Program-made: the position numbers and the translations under genes | Notes under the pieces: generated by a model | What the model saw: only the letters and a program-made list of their open reading frames with translations | Databases searched by the model: none | What the model was told of the DNA's origin: nothing | Shown: positions 1 to 10,887 of the stretch, in pieces | How positions within the stretch are numbered: position 1 is the stretch's first letter | Layout: each line of letters starts with the position of its first letter | Source of the DNA: Emiliania huxleyi CCMP1516 | Taxonomy: Eukaryota; Haptophyta; Isochrysidales; Noelaerhabdaceae | Direction of reading: 5' to 3' | Length of the DNA stretch: 64,000 nucleotides | Assembly (NCBI RefSeq): GCF_000372725.1 | Contig: NW_005202428.1 | Location: 1,326,438 to 1,390,437 of the forward strand

Positions 1-621
1 CGCCTCCTCCTCGCGCAGCTTCCTCTCCTTCTCCGCCTCCTGCACCGAGCGCAGCAGGAGCCGGGCCTGCTCCTCCCTCTGCATCCTCTTCGCCTCCGCC
101 ACCTCCTGCTCGAGCTCGTTCTTCCGCCGGAAGACCACCACCGTGCGGAACAGCTTCTTCTTCGCCCACTGCTCGTTCTTCCACCGCCCGTTGTACACGT
201 GCTCCTGCACCCACTCCGACTTGATCAGCGCCTTCTCCTTCGCCGCCGCCTCCTCGGTCTTGCCCTCCCCGCGCAGGCGCACCACCTCGTCCCGGTCCAT
301 GCCGCACGTATCGAGGAAAGCCTTCGCCCTCTCCCAGCCGGAGTGGTCCTTCTCGAAGACGAGGACGGCCCGCCCCGTAAAGGGCCCCAGGTAGATCGGG
401 TGCGCGTCCTTGACGCCTTGCTTCCCGAAGCTCTGCAGCAGCAGGTTCGACGAGTTGAGCTCCCCCGGCAGGCCGCTGATATGCAGCAGCGGCGGCCAGG
501 GAACGGTGGCGTCGAACGCATGCGCGTCCACCTTTGCGCCGAACCGCTGCACCGGCGCATCGTGGCGCTCACGCATGATGCGCGCCAGCATAATGTGGCC
601 GTCCCGCGCGCGCTTGGAGAA

Positions 622-682
<61 letters not shown>

Positions 683-1197
683 TCCGAGACGCGCTGCTGC
701 TTGTTCGTCACGCCGCCCACCTTGTCGGCGTGCTGCTGGAGCGCGCCCCAGTTTTTGCACGGCTGGGATCTGCAAGGCGCGTGCCCTTCCATGCACCTCT
801 GCGCGTTCGAGGGGTGCTCGGGCCAGCCGAGTGCCTTGGCCATCGGCTGGTACCGCTTGCCCAGATACTCCTCGAGCTTTGGGAGGCCTCGCGCTGTGAG
901 CGGGCACAGGATCGGCTGCTGTCGCTGCCGGCTCTGCGAACTCGCGGCGACATACTTGCAAAGGGCAGGCTTGAGCGTCTCGAACGGGTTGGGGTCCTCC
1001 CCGTCAGACGCGCCCGGAGAGTAGCAGCCGTCGTCCGACCCATCGGGCTGCTGCGCTGCCGCCGGTGGCTCTTCCCAGCGACTGCCGCTACTCCCGCCGC
1101 CACTGCCGCGGCCGCCGCCTCCGCCACTGCCGCGGTCGCCGCCTCCACCGCCGCCGCCATCGCCCCAGCCGCCGCGGCCACCACCACTACTGCCCCA

Positions 1198-1229
<32 letters not shown>

Positions 1230-1449
1230 TGCTGCCGCTGCCGCGGTCGCCAACACTACTGCCCCAGCCGCCGCCACCGTTGGAGCGGTAGCCGTCACGA
1301 TTGGCGTAGTGCGAACGGCTGACGCCATCAAAGCCAGTGTGTCGGGGCCGACTGCTGCTGCGATACCGCTCATCGCGATACCTGTCGCGATACCGATCGC
1401 CGTGGCCCCCGTACAGATGGCCCTCTCGCTCGCGCGAACGCTTCGTCAT
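1..1449 (-). CDS. XS-domain (SGS3-like) RNA-binding protein, 3' end beyond window
   Basis: An open frame of 483 codons runs from the ATG at 1449-1447 off the left edge, with no intron visible. Residues 1-40 are Arg/Tyr rich (RDRYRDRYRDE) and about 45-130 are a Gly/Ser/Arg low-complexity stretch. Residues about 205-250 hold a Cys/His cluster (CMEGHAPCRSQPC then ALQQHADK), resembling the zinc finger that precedes XS domains. A run of 12 Asp lies near 264-276. The XS-like domain starts near residue 316 (VPWPPLLHISGLPGE) and includes YLGPFTGRAVLVFEKDHSGW and FLDTCGMDRDEV. Basic, coiled-coil-forming sequence follows to the edge. XS domains occur in plant SGS3/FDM proteins, which bind double-stranded RNA in small-RNA pathways. 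A silencing role here is inference. Up to 17 further codons upstream of the ATG are open, so the start is not certain. Confidence 0.75.
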
Positions 1450-2126
1450 GCTGAGGACACTCAACAGAAAAGAATTTACACAGGGGCACACAGCCCCTTC
1501 CCCTCCCCCCTCAAGGGCGAGGACACGCACAGGCCGCACCTCTAGTGAGGCCCGCATAGTATGTGGGAGACTCGTGCCGCCGCCCCTGCCACCCCTGTGT
1601 CAGTGTGCCTGTGGTAGGAGAGACTGCCAGCGACAAGCTGGAGGCAGGTCGCTAGACTGAGATGAGACCGCCAGTGGATGTGGGAGTCCACCGCGCACCG
1701 CGCTGCGAGCCTGTCGTGTCCCTTGTCAGGAGCAGGAGAGCCCCACCTGTCCCCCTGATCGCGTTCTTCCAAAATCCTGCTCGTGCAGGTGTGGGGACCC
1801 TGTCCTCGTCCCATCCCTCGTTTGGCGTGTCTGTTTTCTTTCTTTCTTTCTTTCTTTCTTTACACAGCCACTCTCTCTCACAGAAGACAACCAAAAGAGT
1901 TGTCCAGAGAGTATTTTGTAGTGTGTTGTGCCCACGATCAGAAACAAAGTTGAAGAGCGGAGACCCCCCCCAGACCCCACTCTAGCCGGTGGACCCCCGG
2001 GATCGCCCCGGTCGGGCCCATATCTTCTTCCCACTCTCCCCCTGCCCCCCAATCTGCAATCCGACCGCCCTCTGGCGGCGTGAAAACTGTGGGACATCCG
2101 CTCCAACAAGAAATCTGTAGCGGGAC
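1450..2126. other. Intergenic, repeat-bearing
   Basis: No gene is recognised. Positions about 1768-1862 carry a dispersed repeat that ends in a TTTC run. A copy in the opposite orientation lies at about 39765-39851, and a piece of its pyrimidine end recurs near 10058-10080. Just left of 2127 a sequence reads as a strong GT splice donor on the minus strand (see the RRM gene). Confidence 0.6.
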
Positions 2127-5100
2127 TCACCTGGGCCCACGCGGCCGCCCGTCGCGCCCTCGCGCATTCTCGCGGCGCTGCGCGTCGCGAGGTCTGCCAC
2201 GCTCGTCGGGGGGGCGATGGCGCTTATGCCGGTCCTCCTGCCCGTGCTCCCGCCGCTCCCGCCCGCGCTCCTCACCCGAGCCCTTGTGGTGACCGGGCGC
2301 GCCATCTCGCGGCCGCTTGGGCCGGTCGCCGCGCGCCGGCTCCGCCTCGCCGCCCCGCTCGTCGACACTGACGAGCAGCCGCGAGCCTGCGGGGCGTCGG
2401 TGGGGCGCGGGCAGGGCGCAAGTGGCGTCAGTGGAGGCGCGGGCGGCGGGCGCGAGCGGTGCGGGCGCGGGCGCGCGCCGTGCGTCTCGAGCCTCAGCGA
2501 CGGCAGGACCGAGAGGAGGTCGTGCAGGTTTGCAAAGGCCGTGCGCACGCCAGTCGAGAGCGGCGCCAAAGTGGCCCNNNNNNNNNNNNNNNNNNNNNNN
2601 NNNNNNNNNNNNNNNNNNNNNNNNNNNNNNNNNNNNNNNNNNNNNNNNNNNNNNNNNNNNNNNNNNNNNNNNNNNNNNNNNNNNNNNNNNNNNNNNNNNN
2701 NNNNNNNNNNNNNNNNNNNNNNNNNNNNNNNNNNNNNNNNNNNNNNNNNNNNNNNNNNNNNNNNNNNNNNNNNNNNNNNNNNNNNNNNNNNNNNNNNNNN
2801 NNNNNNNNNNNNNNNNNNNNNNNNNNNNNNNNNNNNNNNNNNNNNNNNNNNNNNNNNNNNNNNNNNNNNNNNNNNNNNNNNNNNNNNNNNNNNNNNNNNN
2901 NNNNNNNNNNNNNNNNNNNNNNNNNNNNNNNNNNNNNNNNNNNNNNNNNNNNNNNNNNNNNNNNNNNNNNNNNNNNNNNNNNNNNNNNNNNNNNNNNNGG
3001 GGGCGCTGGGAGGCCACAGAAGGGCGGCGCTGCGGGCAAGGCGTCAAGGGCCCCCGGCGCGGGACAGCGCCGCGCGGGACAGTGCCGCGCCAAGGTGGCC
3101 GGCGCTGGGCGGCGGCGCGCCTCGGCGAGCGCGGCGGCGTCGAGGGCGTCGCGCCCGGTCGTGTCGCAGTCGACCCGCAGGAAGAGGTTGCGCCTAGGAA
3201 GGGTCCGGGACGGCTCATGGACGGTTCTGCCTCGCGGTGCCGCAGGAAGAGGTTGCGCCTAGGAAGGGTCCGGGACGGCTCATGGAAGGTTCTGCCTCGC
3301 GGTGCCGCAGGAAGAGGTTGCGCCTAGGAAGGGTCCGGGACGGCTCATGGACGGTTCTGCCTCGCGGTGCCGCAGGAAGAGGTTGCGCCTAGGAAGGGTC
3401 CGGGACGGCTCATGGAAGGTTCTGCCTCGCGGTGCCGCAGGAAGAGGTTGCGCCTAGGAAGGGTCCGGGAAGGCTCATGGACGGTTCTGCCTCGCGGTGC
3501 CGCAGGAAGAGGTTGCGCCTAGGAAGGGTCCGGGACGGCTCATGGAAGGTTCTGCCTCGCGGTGCCGCAGGAAGAGGTTGCGCCTAGGAAGGGTCCGGGA
3601 CGGCTCATGGAAGGTTCTGCCTCGCGGTGCCGCAGGAAGAGGTTGCGCCTAGGAAGGGTCCGGGACGGCTCATGGAAGGTTCTGCCTCGCGGTGCCGCAG
3701 GAAGAGGTTGCGCCTAGGAAGGGTCCGGGAAGGCTCATGGAAGGTTCTGCCTCGCGGTGCCGCAGGAAGAGGTTGCGCCTAGGAAGGGTCCGGGACGGCT
3801 CATGGAAGGTTCTGCCTCGCGGTGCCGCAGGAAGAGGTTGCGCCTAGGAAGGGTCCGGGAAGGCTCATGGAAGGTTCTGCCTCGCGGTGCCGCAGGAAGA
3901 GGTTGCGCCTAGGAAGGGTCCGGGAAGGCTCATGGAAGGTTCTGCCTCGCGGTGCCGCAGGAAGAGGTTGCGCCTAGGAAGGGTCCGGGAAGGCTCATGG
4001 AAGGTTCTGCCTCGCGGTGCCGCAGGAAGAGGTTGCGCCTAGGAAGGGTCCGGGAAGGCTCATGGAAGGTTCTGCCTCGCGGTGCCGCAGGGAGAGGTTG
4101 CGCCTAGGAAGGGTCCGGGAAGGCTCATGGACGGTTCTGCCTCGCGGTGCCGCAGGGAGAGGTTGCGCCTAGGAAGGGTCCGGGAAGGCTCATGGAAGGT
4201 TCTGCCTCGCGGTGCCGCAGGAAGAGGTTGCGCCTAGGAAGGGTCCGGGAAGGCTCATGGACGGTTCTGCCTCGCGGTGCCGCAGGGAGAGGTTGCGCCT
4301 AGGAAGGGTCCGGGAAGGCTCATGGAAGGTTCTGCCTCGCGGTGCCGCAGGAAGAGGTTGCGCCTAGGAAGGGTCCGGGAAGGCTCATGGAAGGTTCTGC
4401 CTCGCGGTGCCGCAGGGAGAGGTTGCGCCTAGGAAGGGTCCGGGACGGCTCATGGAAGGTTCTGCCTCGCGGTGCCGCAGGGAGAGGTTGCGCCTAGGAA
4501 GGGTCCGGGACGGCTCATGGAAGGTTCTGCCTCGCGGTGCCGCAGGGAGAGGTTGCGCCTAGGAAGGGTCCGGGAAGGCTCATGGAAAGTTCTGCCTCGC
4601 GGTGCCGCAGGAAGAGGTTGCGCCTAGGAAGGGTCCGGGACGGCTCATGGACGGTTCTGCCTCGCGGTGCCGCAGGAAGAGGTTGCGCCTAGGAAGGGTC
4701 CGGGAAGGCTCATGGACGGTTCTGCCTCGCGGTGCCGCGAGGAAGAGGTTGCGCCTAGGAAGGGTCCGGGACGGCTCATGGAAGGTTCTGCCTCGCGGTG
4801 CCGCAGGAAGAGGTTGCGCCTAGGAAGGGTCCGGGACGGCTCATGGAAGGTTCTGCCTCGCGGTGCCGCAGGAAGAGGTTGCGCCTAGGAAGGGTCCGGG
4901 ACGGCTCATGGAAGGTTCTGCCTCGCGGTGCCGCAGGGAGAGGTTGCGCCTAGGAAGGGTCCGGGAAGGCTCATGGAAGGTTCTGCCTCGCGGTGCCGCA
5001 GGAAGAGGTTGCGCCTAGGAAGGGTCCGGGACGGCTCATGGAAGGTTCTGCCTCGCGGTGCCGCAGGAAGAGGTTGCGCCTAGGAAGGGTCCGGGAAGGC

Positions 5101-8100
5101 TCATGGACGGTTCTGCCTCGCGGTGCCGCAGGAAGAGGTTGCGCCTAGGAAGGGTCCGGGACGGCTCATGGAAGGTTCTGCCTCGCGGTGCCGCAGGGAG
5201 AGGTTGCGCCTAGGAAGGGTCCGGGAAGGCTCATGGAAGGTTCTGCCTCGCGGTGCCGCAGGAAGAGGTTGCGCCTAGGAAGGGTCCGGGAAGGCTCATG
5301 GAAGGTTCTGCCTCGCGGTGCCGCAGGAAGAGGTTGCGCCTAGGAAGGGTCCGGGAAGGCTCATGGAAGGTTCTGCCTCGCGGTGCCGCAGGAAGAGGTT
5401 GCGCCTAGGAAGGGTCCGGGAAGGCTCATGGAAGGTTCTGCCTCGCGGTGCCGCAGGAAGAGGTTGCGCCTAGGAAGGGTCCGGGAAGGCTCATGGAAGG
5501 TTCTGCCTCGCGGTGCCGCAGGGAGAGGTTGCGCCTAGGAAGGGTCCGGGAAGGCTCATGGAAGGTTCTGCCTCGCGGTGCCGCAGGGAGAGGTTGCGCC
5601 TAGGAAGGGTCCGGGACGGCTCATGGAAGGTTCTGCCTCGCGGTGCCGCAGGGAGAGGTTGCGCCTAGGAAGGGTCCGGGACGGCTCATGGAAGGTTCTG
5701 CCTCGCGGTGCCGCAGGGAGAGGTTGCGCCTAGGAAGGGTCCGGGAAGGCTCATGGAAAGTTCTGCCTCGCGGTGCCGCAGGAAGAGGTTGCGCCTAGGA
5801 AGGGTCCGGGACGGCTCATGGACGGTTCTGCCTCGCGGTGCCGCAGGAAGAGGTTGCGCCTAGGAAGGGTCCGGGAAGGCTCATGGACGGTTCTGCCTCG
5901 CGGTGCCGCAGGAAGAGGTTGCGCCTAGGAAGGGTCCGGGAAGGCTCATGGAAGGTTCTGCCTCGCGGTGCCGCAGGAAGAGGTTGCGCCTAGGAAGGGT
6001 CCGGGAAGGCTCATGGAAGGTTCTGCCTCGCGGTGCCGCAGGAAGAGGTTGCGCCTAGGAAGGGTCCGGGACGGCTCATGGAAGGTTCTGCCTCGCGGTG
6101 CCGCAGGAAGAGGTTGCGCCTAGGAAGGGTCCGGGACGGCTCATGGACGGTTCTGCCTCGCGGTGCCGCAGGAAGAGGTTGCGCCTAGGAAGGGTCCGGG
6201 AAGGCTCATGGACGGTTCTGCCTCGCGGTGCCGCAGAAAGAGGTTGCGCCTAGGAAGGGTCCGGGAAGGCTCATGGACGGTTCTGCCTCGCGGTGCCGCA
6301 GGGAGAGGTTGCGCCTAGGAAGGGTCCGGGAAGGCTCATGGAAGGTTCTGCCTCGCGGTGCCGCAGGGAGAGGTTGCGCCTAGGAAGGGTCCGGGAAGGC
6401 TCATGGAAGGTTCTGCCTCGCGGTGCCGCAGGGAGAGGTTGCGCCTAGGAAGGGTCCGGGAAGGCTCATGGAAGGTTCTGCCTCGCGGTGCCGCAGGAAG
6501 AGGTTGCGCCTAGGAAGGGTCCGGGAAGGCTCATGGAAGGTTCTGCCTCGCGGTGCCGCAGGAAGAGGTTGCGCCCGTCGAGCGACGAGTGGTGGTGCTT
6601 CTCCACCATCGCCTCTGCGGCGGACGGGTCCCGCAGCACCACCATCGCGAACCCCATCGGGCGGCCGCTGCCGTCGACGGGGACCTGCCGCGGAGGAGGC
6701 GGTGGCAGGGGGCGGGGCGGGTGGGGCGGGGTGGGGGTGGGTGGGTGGGGGGGGGGGCACTGCTACAGCTGGCCGAGGGAGCGGGGCCCCGTGGTGGCCA
6801 AGAGAGCGGGGGCCAAGTGCGGCATGGGCCGCAGAGGCCGCGCGCCTGCGCCGCCCCTTCGGTCATCCGCAAGTGCTCCGCGAGGGCCTGCCACGTGGTT
6901 GTGGGCGCCAGGTTGCTCACGTAGACGGTCGTGCTGCCCGCCGCCTGCACGAGCGCAGTGTCGTCCCGCGCGATCACGCGGGAGCCGCGCAGCTCCGCGC
7001 CGCCCGCAAACGCCCTCAGAGCGGCGGCCGCTGCCTCTGTTGTGGGGAGCTCGACGACGCCAAAGCCGCGCGGACGGCCGCGAGCGTCGAGCGGCGTCAC
7101 CACCTGTCGGGACGAGGGCCGCGCCGAGGTAGGCAAGGGCGGGAGGGGCGGGGCGGTGGCGGCGGACGTGCTCCCTGGGTGGCGTGTTAGGGGGCGCGTG
7201 GTGGGAGGGTGGGCGGGCGGGTGGGGGGGCTGCATTGGGGATGGAGCGAGGGGACGGTTGGCAGCGGAGCGGCGGTTGGCGGCGGGCGCCGCCGCCGACC
7301 CTCTCTCTCTCCCCTCCTCCCTACCCCCAGGGGAAGCACGCACGTGCAGGAGCGGGCCGCTCTTGGCCTCGGTGAAGAAGTGGCCGAGCTCGCGCCACGT
7401 CACTTCGGGAGGCAGGTTGCCGACGTAGATGCGCCGGCCGGGCAGGTACCCGTTCCGCACCGGCTCCTCCCCCACCCCCACGGGAGATGTCTCCGCCTTG
7501 ACTCGCGCCGGCCCCGCGGCCGCTGCTCCCCGCGCGGAGGCGCCGCCTCCGTGCGAGGGCGCGAGCGGCGTGCCCGAGGGCGGCTCGGGCTTGGCGCCGC
7601 CCGTCTTGCGGCCGGGCGAGAGGGCGGCCAGCGCGGACGGGTTGAGTAGCGTCACCTCGGACGCCCACAGCCGGTCCGCCCGCTCGGGGTTTGGCGCGAG
7701 CACAAACTCAACGCGCTCGCCGAGCGGCGGCAGCTGGTGCGCGCCGAGTATCTCAGAGACCTTGAGGAAGAGGCGCGAGCCGGCGACCGCGCGAAAGGCC
7801 TCGTCGGGCTCGATCTGCCCCGCCACCGCAGACGCGCGGTCGGCGATGCGGCCCGCCATACGCCGAAGCAGCTGCACGCTCTCCACCTCGCCGCCGCGCT
7901 CGTCCCAGATGGCGACGATGCAGCGGTCGCCGACCTCCATGCGCACCGCGTCGCCGGAGAGGCGCTTCGGCTTCATCGACGGCGCCACCGCCCACTGCCA
8001 CAGCAGCGAGTGGCTCAGCTCGAGCTCACGCGGCGGGTCGGAGAGCAGCTCGACGGAGTAGACGCCGCCGTCGGCACTGAGGCACTTGCCCATGTACTCG

Positions 8101-8150
8101 CTTGGACCCTCGCTCCGCTTGCCGTCCGCGACGACGGCCTTGTGGGACAT
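2127..8150 (-). CDS. Two-RRM RNA-binding protein with basic RD/RE-rich tail
   Basis: Starts at ATG 8150-8148. The first roughly 170 residues form a conserved-looking N-terminal region with a cold-shock-like strand pattern (GERVEFVLAPNPERADRLWA). RRM1 starts at RRIYVGNLPPEVTWRELGHF (near 7435-7380) and continues after an intron (acceptor near 7104) with GRPRGFGVVELPT. RRM2 starts TTVYVSNLAPTTTWQALAEH and continues with PMGFAMVVLRDPSAAEAM and LDGRNLFLR. Within that last motif lies an intron, 3194-6574, made of the 65-bp array. Removing it joins LDG to RNLFLRVDCDTTGRDALD in frame. An assembly gap (2578-2998) removes part of the C terminus. The last readable exon (about 2391-2127) encodes an Arg/Asp/Glu-rich tail. 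The terminal TGA lies inside AGGTGAGT, so it could instead be a splice donor and the protein could be longer. A role in RNA processing is inferred from the domains. Confidence 0.75.
2578..2998. other. Assembly gap (421 N)
   Basis: A run of N inside the RRM gene. The exon structure and part of the C terminus of that protein cannot be read. Confidence 1.
3181..6574. repeat. 65-bp tandem array, 52 units, filling one intron
   Basis: The word gaagaggttgcgcc recurs every 65 bases from 3181 to 6562. That distance is 3381 = 52 x 65 + 1, and the extra base lies near 4739. Units differ at a few sites (ggaag/ggag, gacgg/gaagg, catggaagg/catggacgg). On either strand one of the three phases of the unit contains a stop, and 65 is not a multiple of 3, so the array cannot be read through as protein. 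On the minus strand every unit begins GCGCAACC and ends CCTAG, which are usable GC-AG intron ends. The array lies exactly between the two halves of RRM2 in the host gene. Confidence 0.95.
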
Positions 8151-8657
8151 CGGTCGGCAGGGGAGGTGCGCGCCAGTGGAGGCAGGCCCTCGGCCCTCTT
8201 GTTAAAAAGAATTTTCTGCGCGAAAGAATTTCTTTGGCTGTTTTATTTCTTTCTTTCTGAGACGAGCTGAACACACGTTGAAGCACAACCTGACGCGCAC
8301 GAATGGGGGGCTGGACGAATAGGGACTGAGACGCAAGAGACTAGTCGCGACACACGGCAAGCCTGAGAAAGAGGGGTCACTGGACTCTAGAGTCACGCCA
8401 CCTCACACCTTGTAGGTCTGGGCCACGATACTCGCCTCGGCGGCCTCGCCCTCGGCGGCCACGAGCGGAGTGCGGTCCGGCGGGCGGAGGAGCAGCGCCG
8501 CGTCGGCGCCTAAGCCTCACAACGGTGGCGGGTGCGAGACGGGGCGGGGTGTGCTCTCGGAGCCAGGACGCGGCGCCTCCGCTGTCCAGGCAGCAGCAGC
8601 AGCAGCAGCAGCGGAGCTCGGATCGGCGCCTGTCAGGAGTGCGAGGCCGGAAGAGGC
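8151..8657. other. Intergenic between RRM gene and TOM1-like gene
   Basis: About 500 bases holding the 5' flank of the RRM gene and the 3' flank of the next gene, which lies on the same strand. A T-rich patch at about 8202-8260 interrupts otherwise GC-rich sequence. No other feature is seen. Confidence 0.5.
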
Positions 8658-9791
8658 TTACGACACGGGGGGGAGAAGGAGGGGGGGGGAGGGGGAGGGT
8701 CCGTGGTGGAGGAGGGGGGGGGGGGGGAGTCTCGCGGCGGCGCGCCGCAGGACGACGAGGGCTACAACGGTCGTCAGTACGTCGGGCCCCGCCGTCCCGA
8801 GGGCGAGGTAGAGCGGCAGCCGGCGCAGCGGCGTGCGTGGCGGCGTGGCGAGCCAGTCCGGGTCCGGGTGCGAGGAGCCGCCGGCGAAGGGCGGCCAGAG
8901 GGGCGAGCCTGTTCGCGCCGGGTGCTGTGAAGAGACGCTCTCCCTGGCACGCGAGGCGGGGCCGGGGTGTCGCTCTCCGGCGAGCGCCGCCGAGAAGAGA
9001 ACGAAAGAGCGGAGGAGGCAGCAGAGGAAGAAGACGGCCGCGGCGGTGGACACCTTGCGCGCCTTGAGGTGCGTGTACGAGCGCAGGCTCGGCTCGATGG
9101 CCACGATCGCGACCATCTTGCAGGAGACCGAGAGGCCCGCCACCAGGGACGCGACTGCCAGCGCGAGGGAGAAGGCGGCGCTCGCGCCAAGCCCGAGCCG
9201 CTCACCGCCGACAAGGGCCGTGTGTGGCCAGCCGGCTGGCTCCGTGTCGCCGTCGCCGCTCTCCGGTCGGTCGGGGTGGTGACGGTGGGTAGGGGAGGGG
9301 AGCAGCAGCGGCGTGAGAGAGACGGCGAGGACGGCGGCGTGGGCGGTGTTGACTGCGGCGTAGGTTGGCCAGAGGCGGTAGAAGAGTGCCGCAGGCCGGA
9401 CGGTGACCGGCGCCATCGCGCTGCTGGCGGACATCATGAGGTGCGAGTCCGCCCACCCACTCACGAGCAGGGACAAGACTGCGAACTGCAGCGCGCTTGC
9501 TGTGCCGTCGAGCAGACGGCTCACGGGTGCTGACAGGAGCCGCTCGTCGAGAGAGCGGCCATCAAGCGCGTCGCCGGTGTCCGCGGCAGTGGCGCCAGCG
9601 AGCAGCACGGCACACCACGCCACGCGAACAGCAAGGAGCAGACCAAACAGCACATACGAAGCGCGGCGCAGCCCACCCTTGCGCCAGCCGTGTTTGCCAA
9701 CCGACCAGCCGCACCAGCCGAGCACGAGGCCGAGCGACGCGGCATACATGGCGATGGCAGCCTCCAGACAAACGAATACGGAGGGACTCAT
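8658..9791 (-). CDS. Seven-helix TOM1/THH1-like membrane protein
   Basis: A single open frame of 377 codons from the ATG at 9791. An in-frame extension to 9848 exists, but the shorter start puts helix 1 at the N terminus as usual. Seven hydrophobic segments are visible: SVFVCLEAAIAMYAASLGLV, ASYVLFGLLLAVRVAWCAVL, SALQFAVLSLLVSGWADSH, TYAAVNTAHAAVLAVSLTPL, AAFSLALAVASLVAGLSVSC, TAAAVFFLCCLLRSFVLF and LPLYLALGTAGPDVLTTVVA. The order and the motifs LLVxxWADxH, PxYAAVN, the IEPSL...LKARKVS loop and the LLRSF helix match the THH1/TOM1/TOM3 family. In plants that family comprises tonoplast or endomembrane proteins, used as host factors by tobamoviruses. Its normal function is poorly known. A Pro/Ser/Leu-rich tail ends the protein. 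A G-protein-coupled receptor is the main alternative. Confidence 0.65.
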   Translation of the reverse strand: MSPSVFVCLEAAIAMYAASLGLVLGWCGWSVGKHGWRKGGLRRASYVLFGLLLAVRVAWCAVLLAGATAADTGDALDGRSLDERLLSAPVSRLLDGTASALQFAVLSLLVSGWADSHLMMSASSAMAPVTVRPAALFYRLWPTYAAVNTAHAAVLAVSLTPLLLPSPTHRHHPDRPESGDGDTEPAGWPHTALVGGERLGLGASAAFSLALAVASLVAGLSVSCKMVAIVAIEPSLRSYTHLKARKVSTAAAVFFLCCLLRSFVLFSAALAGERHPGPASRARESVSSQHPARTGSPLWPPFAGGSSHPDPDWLATPPRTPLRRLPLYLALGTAGPDVLTTVVALVVLRRAAARLPPPPLLHHGPSPSPPLLLPPVS

Positions 9792-10129
9792 TGGTTCTCG
9801 CGTGGTCAATGAAGCGCGCGGCGCGAAGGTAGCCGCTCGTGCGCCCACTCGCGCCAGCGAGGGCTGGCCGATACTCTATCTTGTTGTGTGAGTTCTTCCC
9901 GGGTACCGGGTAGAGGCCCCGCCCACCGAGGTATCCTCGCCGAGGACCTTTCGAGTAGCCGGATAGAGGCCCGCCCACCCCGGTTAGTATTCACACGCAA
10001 AGAAAAACGAAAAAGAAAGGTTGTACACTTGTACTCGGTACAGCCTCCTGCTTGGGTTGTCTGTTTTCTTTCTTTCTTTAGCCTCCTGCGGGCGCAAAGG
10101 GTACCCTCTCCGAGCGAGCCCAAATCACT
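9792..10129. repeat. Intergenic with dispersed repeat
   Basis: Positions about 9905-9980 contain gtagaggccccgcccacc followed by a ggta/cctc...gaggac pattern, partly duplicated in tandem here. The same motif recurs at about 26690-26760. A TTTC-rich stretch (10060-10080) and gggtaccctctccgag follow and are again shared with the 26.7-kb copy. No gene is seen. Confidence 0.6.
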
Positions 10130-10887
10130 GTGACAGTCGCGATTTCTTGTTGGTCCTCAAAAATCTCTCCCATTGGGCCTACCCTTAAAAACAACAAGGC
10201 CCACCACCGGCGGCCCCACGACGGCGTCCTCGCCGCCTGGGCGGACGCGATGCGCGCCCCGGCCAACGCGCCGGTCGTGCACGGCGACAAGGAGAAACCA
10301 AAGCTCACCCGGCAGTACAACGAGGGGTACAAGACTGACCTCGCAGAACCCCATGCGGGGCCAGGAGGATGCGATGAAGTAAATGAGATCAAGCTCTGGA
10401 CGCCCCTCCTCAAGACCTCCTCGACGGGCGTTGGCAACGCCTCGAGTGGCGGCACGCCCGCCTCCGTCGGCCACTCCTACGCCTTCGGCAACACCGAAGA
10501 GAAGGCCCGCCGCCTGAACATGGGCTGCAAGGCGCGCGGGCAGCCCGGCCACAACCCTTCTCCCACAAGACCGGCCACGGCTACGTCAAGGCGCGCATCG
10601 CGGTTTCTACCACGACGCGATCTTTGTCAAGCGCAACAACTTCATTCAACCTGCTGCTCCACAAGACGTTCGGCGGCGGCTTCTCGCCCACCGCCGTTCT
10701 CAAGCTGCGCCGCCTCGCGCGCAAAGTCGCGCGCGGCAGCGTTGACCGCACGGCCTACTCGCCCAAGTACTCGCTTTCTTTTATGTCCCACCATGCAGAG
10801 CGCATCTCTCTCTCTGTTGTGCGAGGCGTGAACCGCGCCATTCGCTCTCACCTGGCAACCCTGTCTGCACGTCTCGCGCGCGCGTGA
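10130..10887 (+). pseudogene. Broken gene of unknown family
   Basis: Coding-like sequence appears in successive frames without recognisable introns. The first frame (to about 10560) includes KEKPKLTRQYNEGYKTDL and SYAFGNTEEKARRLNMGCKA. Then come FSHKTGHGYVKARIAV, YHDAIFVKRNNFIQ in another frame, and LLLHKTFGGGFSPTAVLKLR followed by SHHAERISLSVVRGVNRA, ending at 10887. The pieces look like one protein interrupted by about two frameshifts. I do not recognise the family. The surrounding dispersed repeats suggest a transposon-borne or decayed gene. Sequencing error is an alternative. Confidence 0.4.

Noticed and set aside
199..1545. 448-codon plus-strand frame with long Ala/Thr and Val runs
   Set aside because: Antisense of the Gly-rich and Asp-rich parts of the XS gene; no domain on the plus strand.
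4602..4888. Short frames inside the 65-bp array
   Set aside because: They exist only because the unit is open in two of three phases; each stops at the third phase.
3181..6574. CRISPR array
   Set aside because: Units are contiguous and nearly identical with no unique spacers, and the locus is a eukaryotic intron.
8658..9848. G-protein-coupled receptor
   Set aside because: Seven helices fit, but the WADxH, PxYAAVN and loop motifs fit TOM1/THH1 better.
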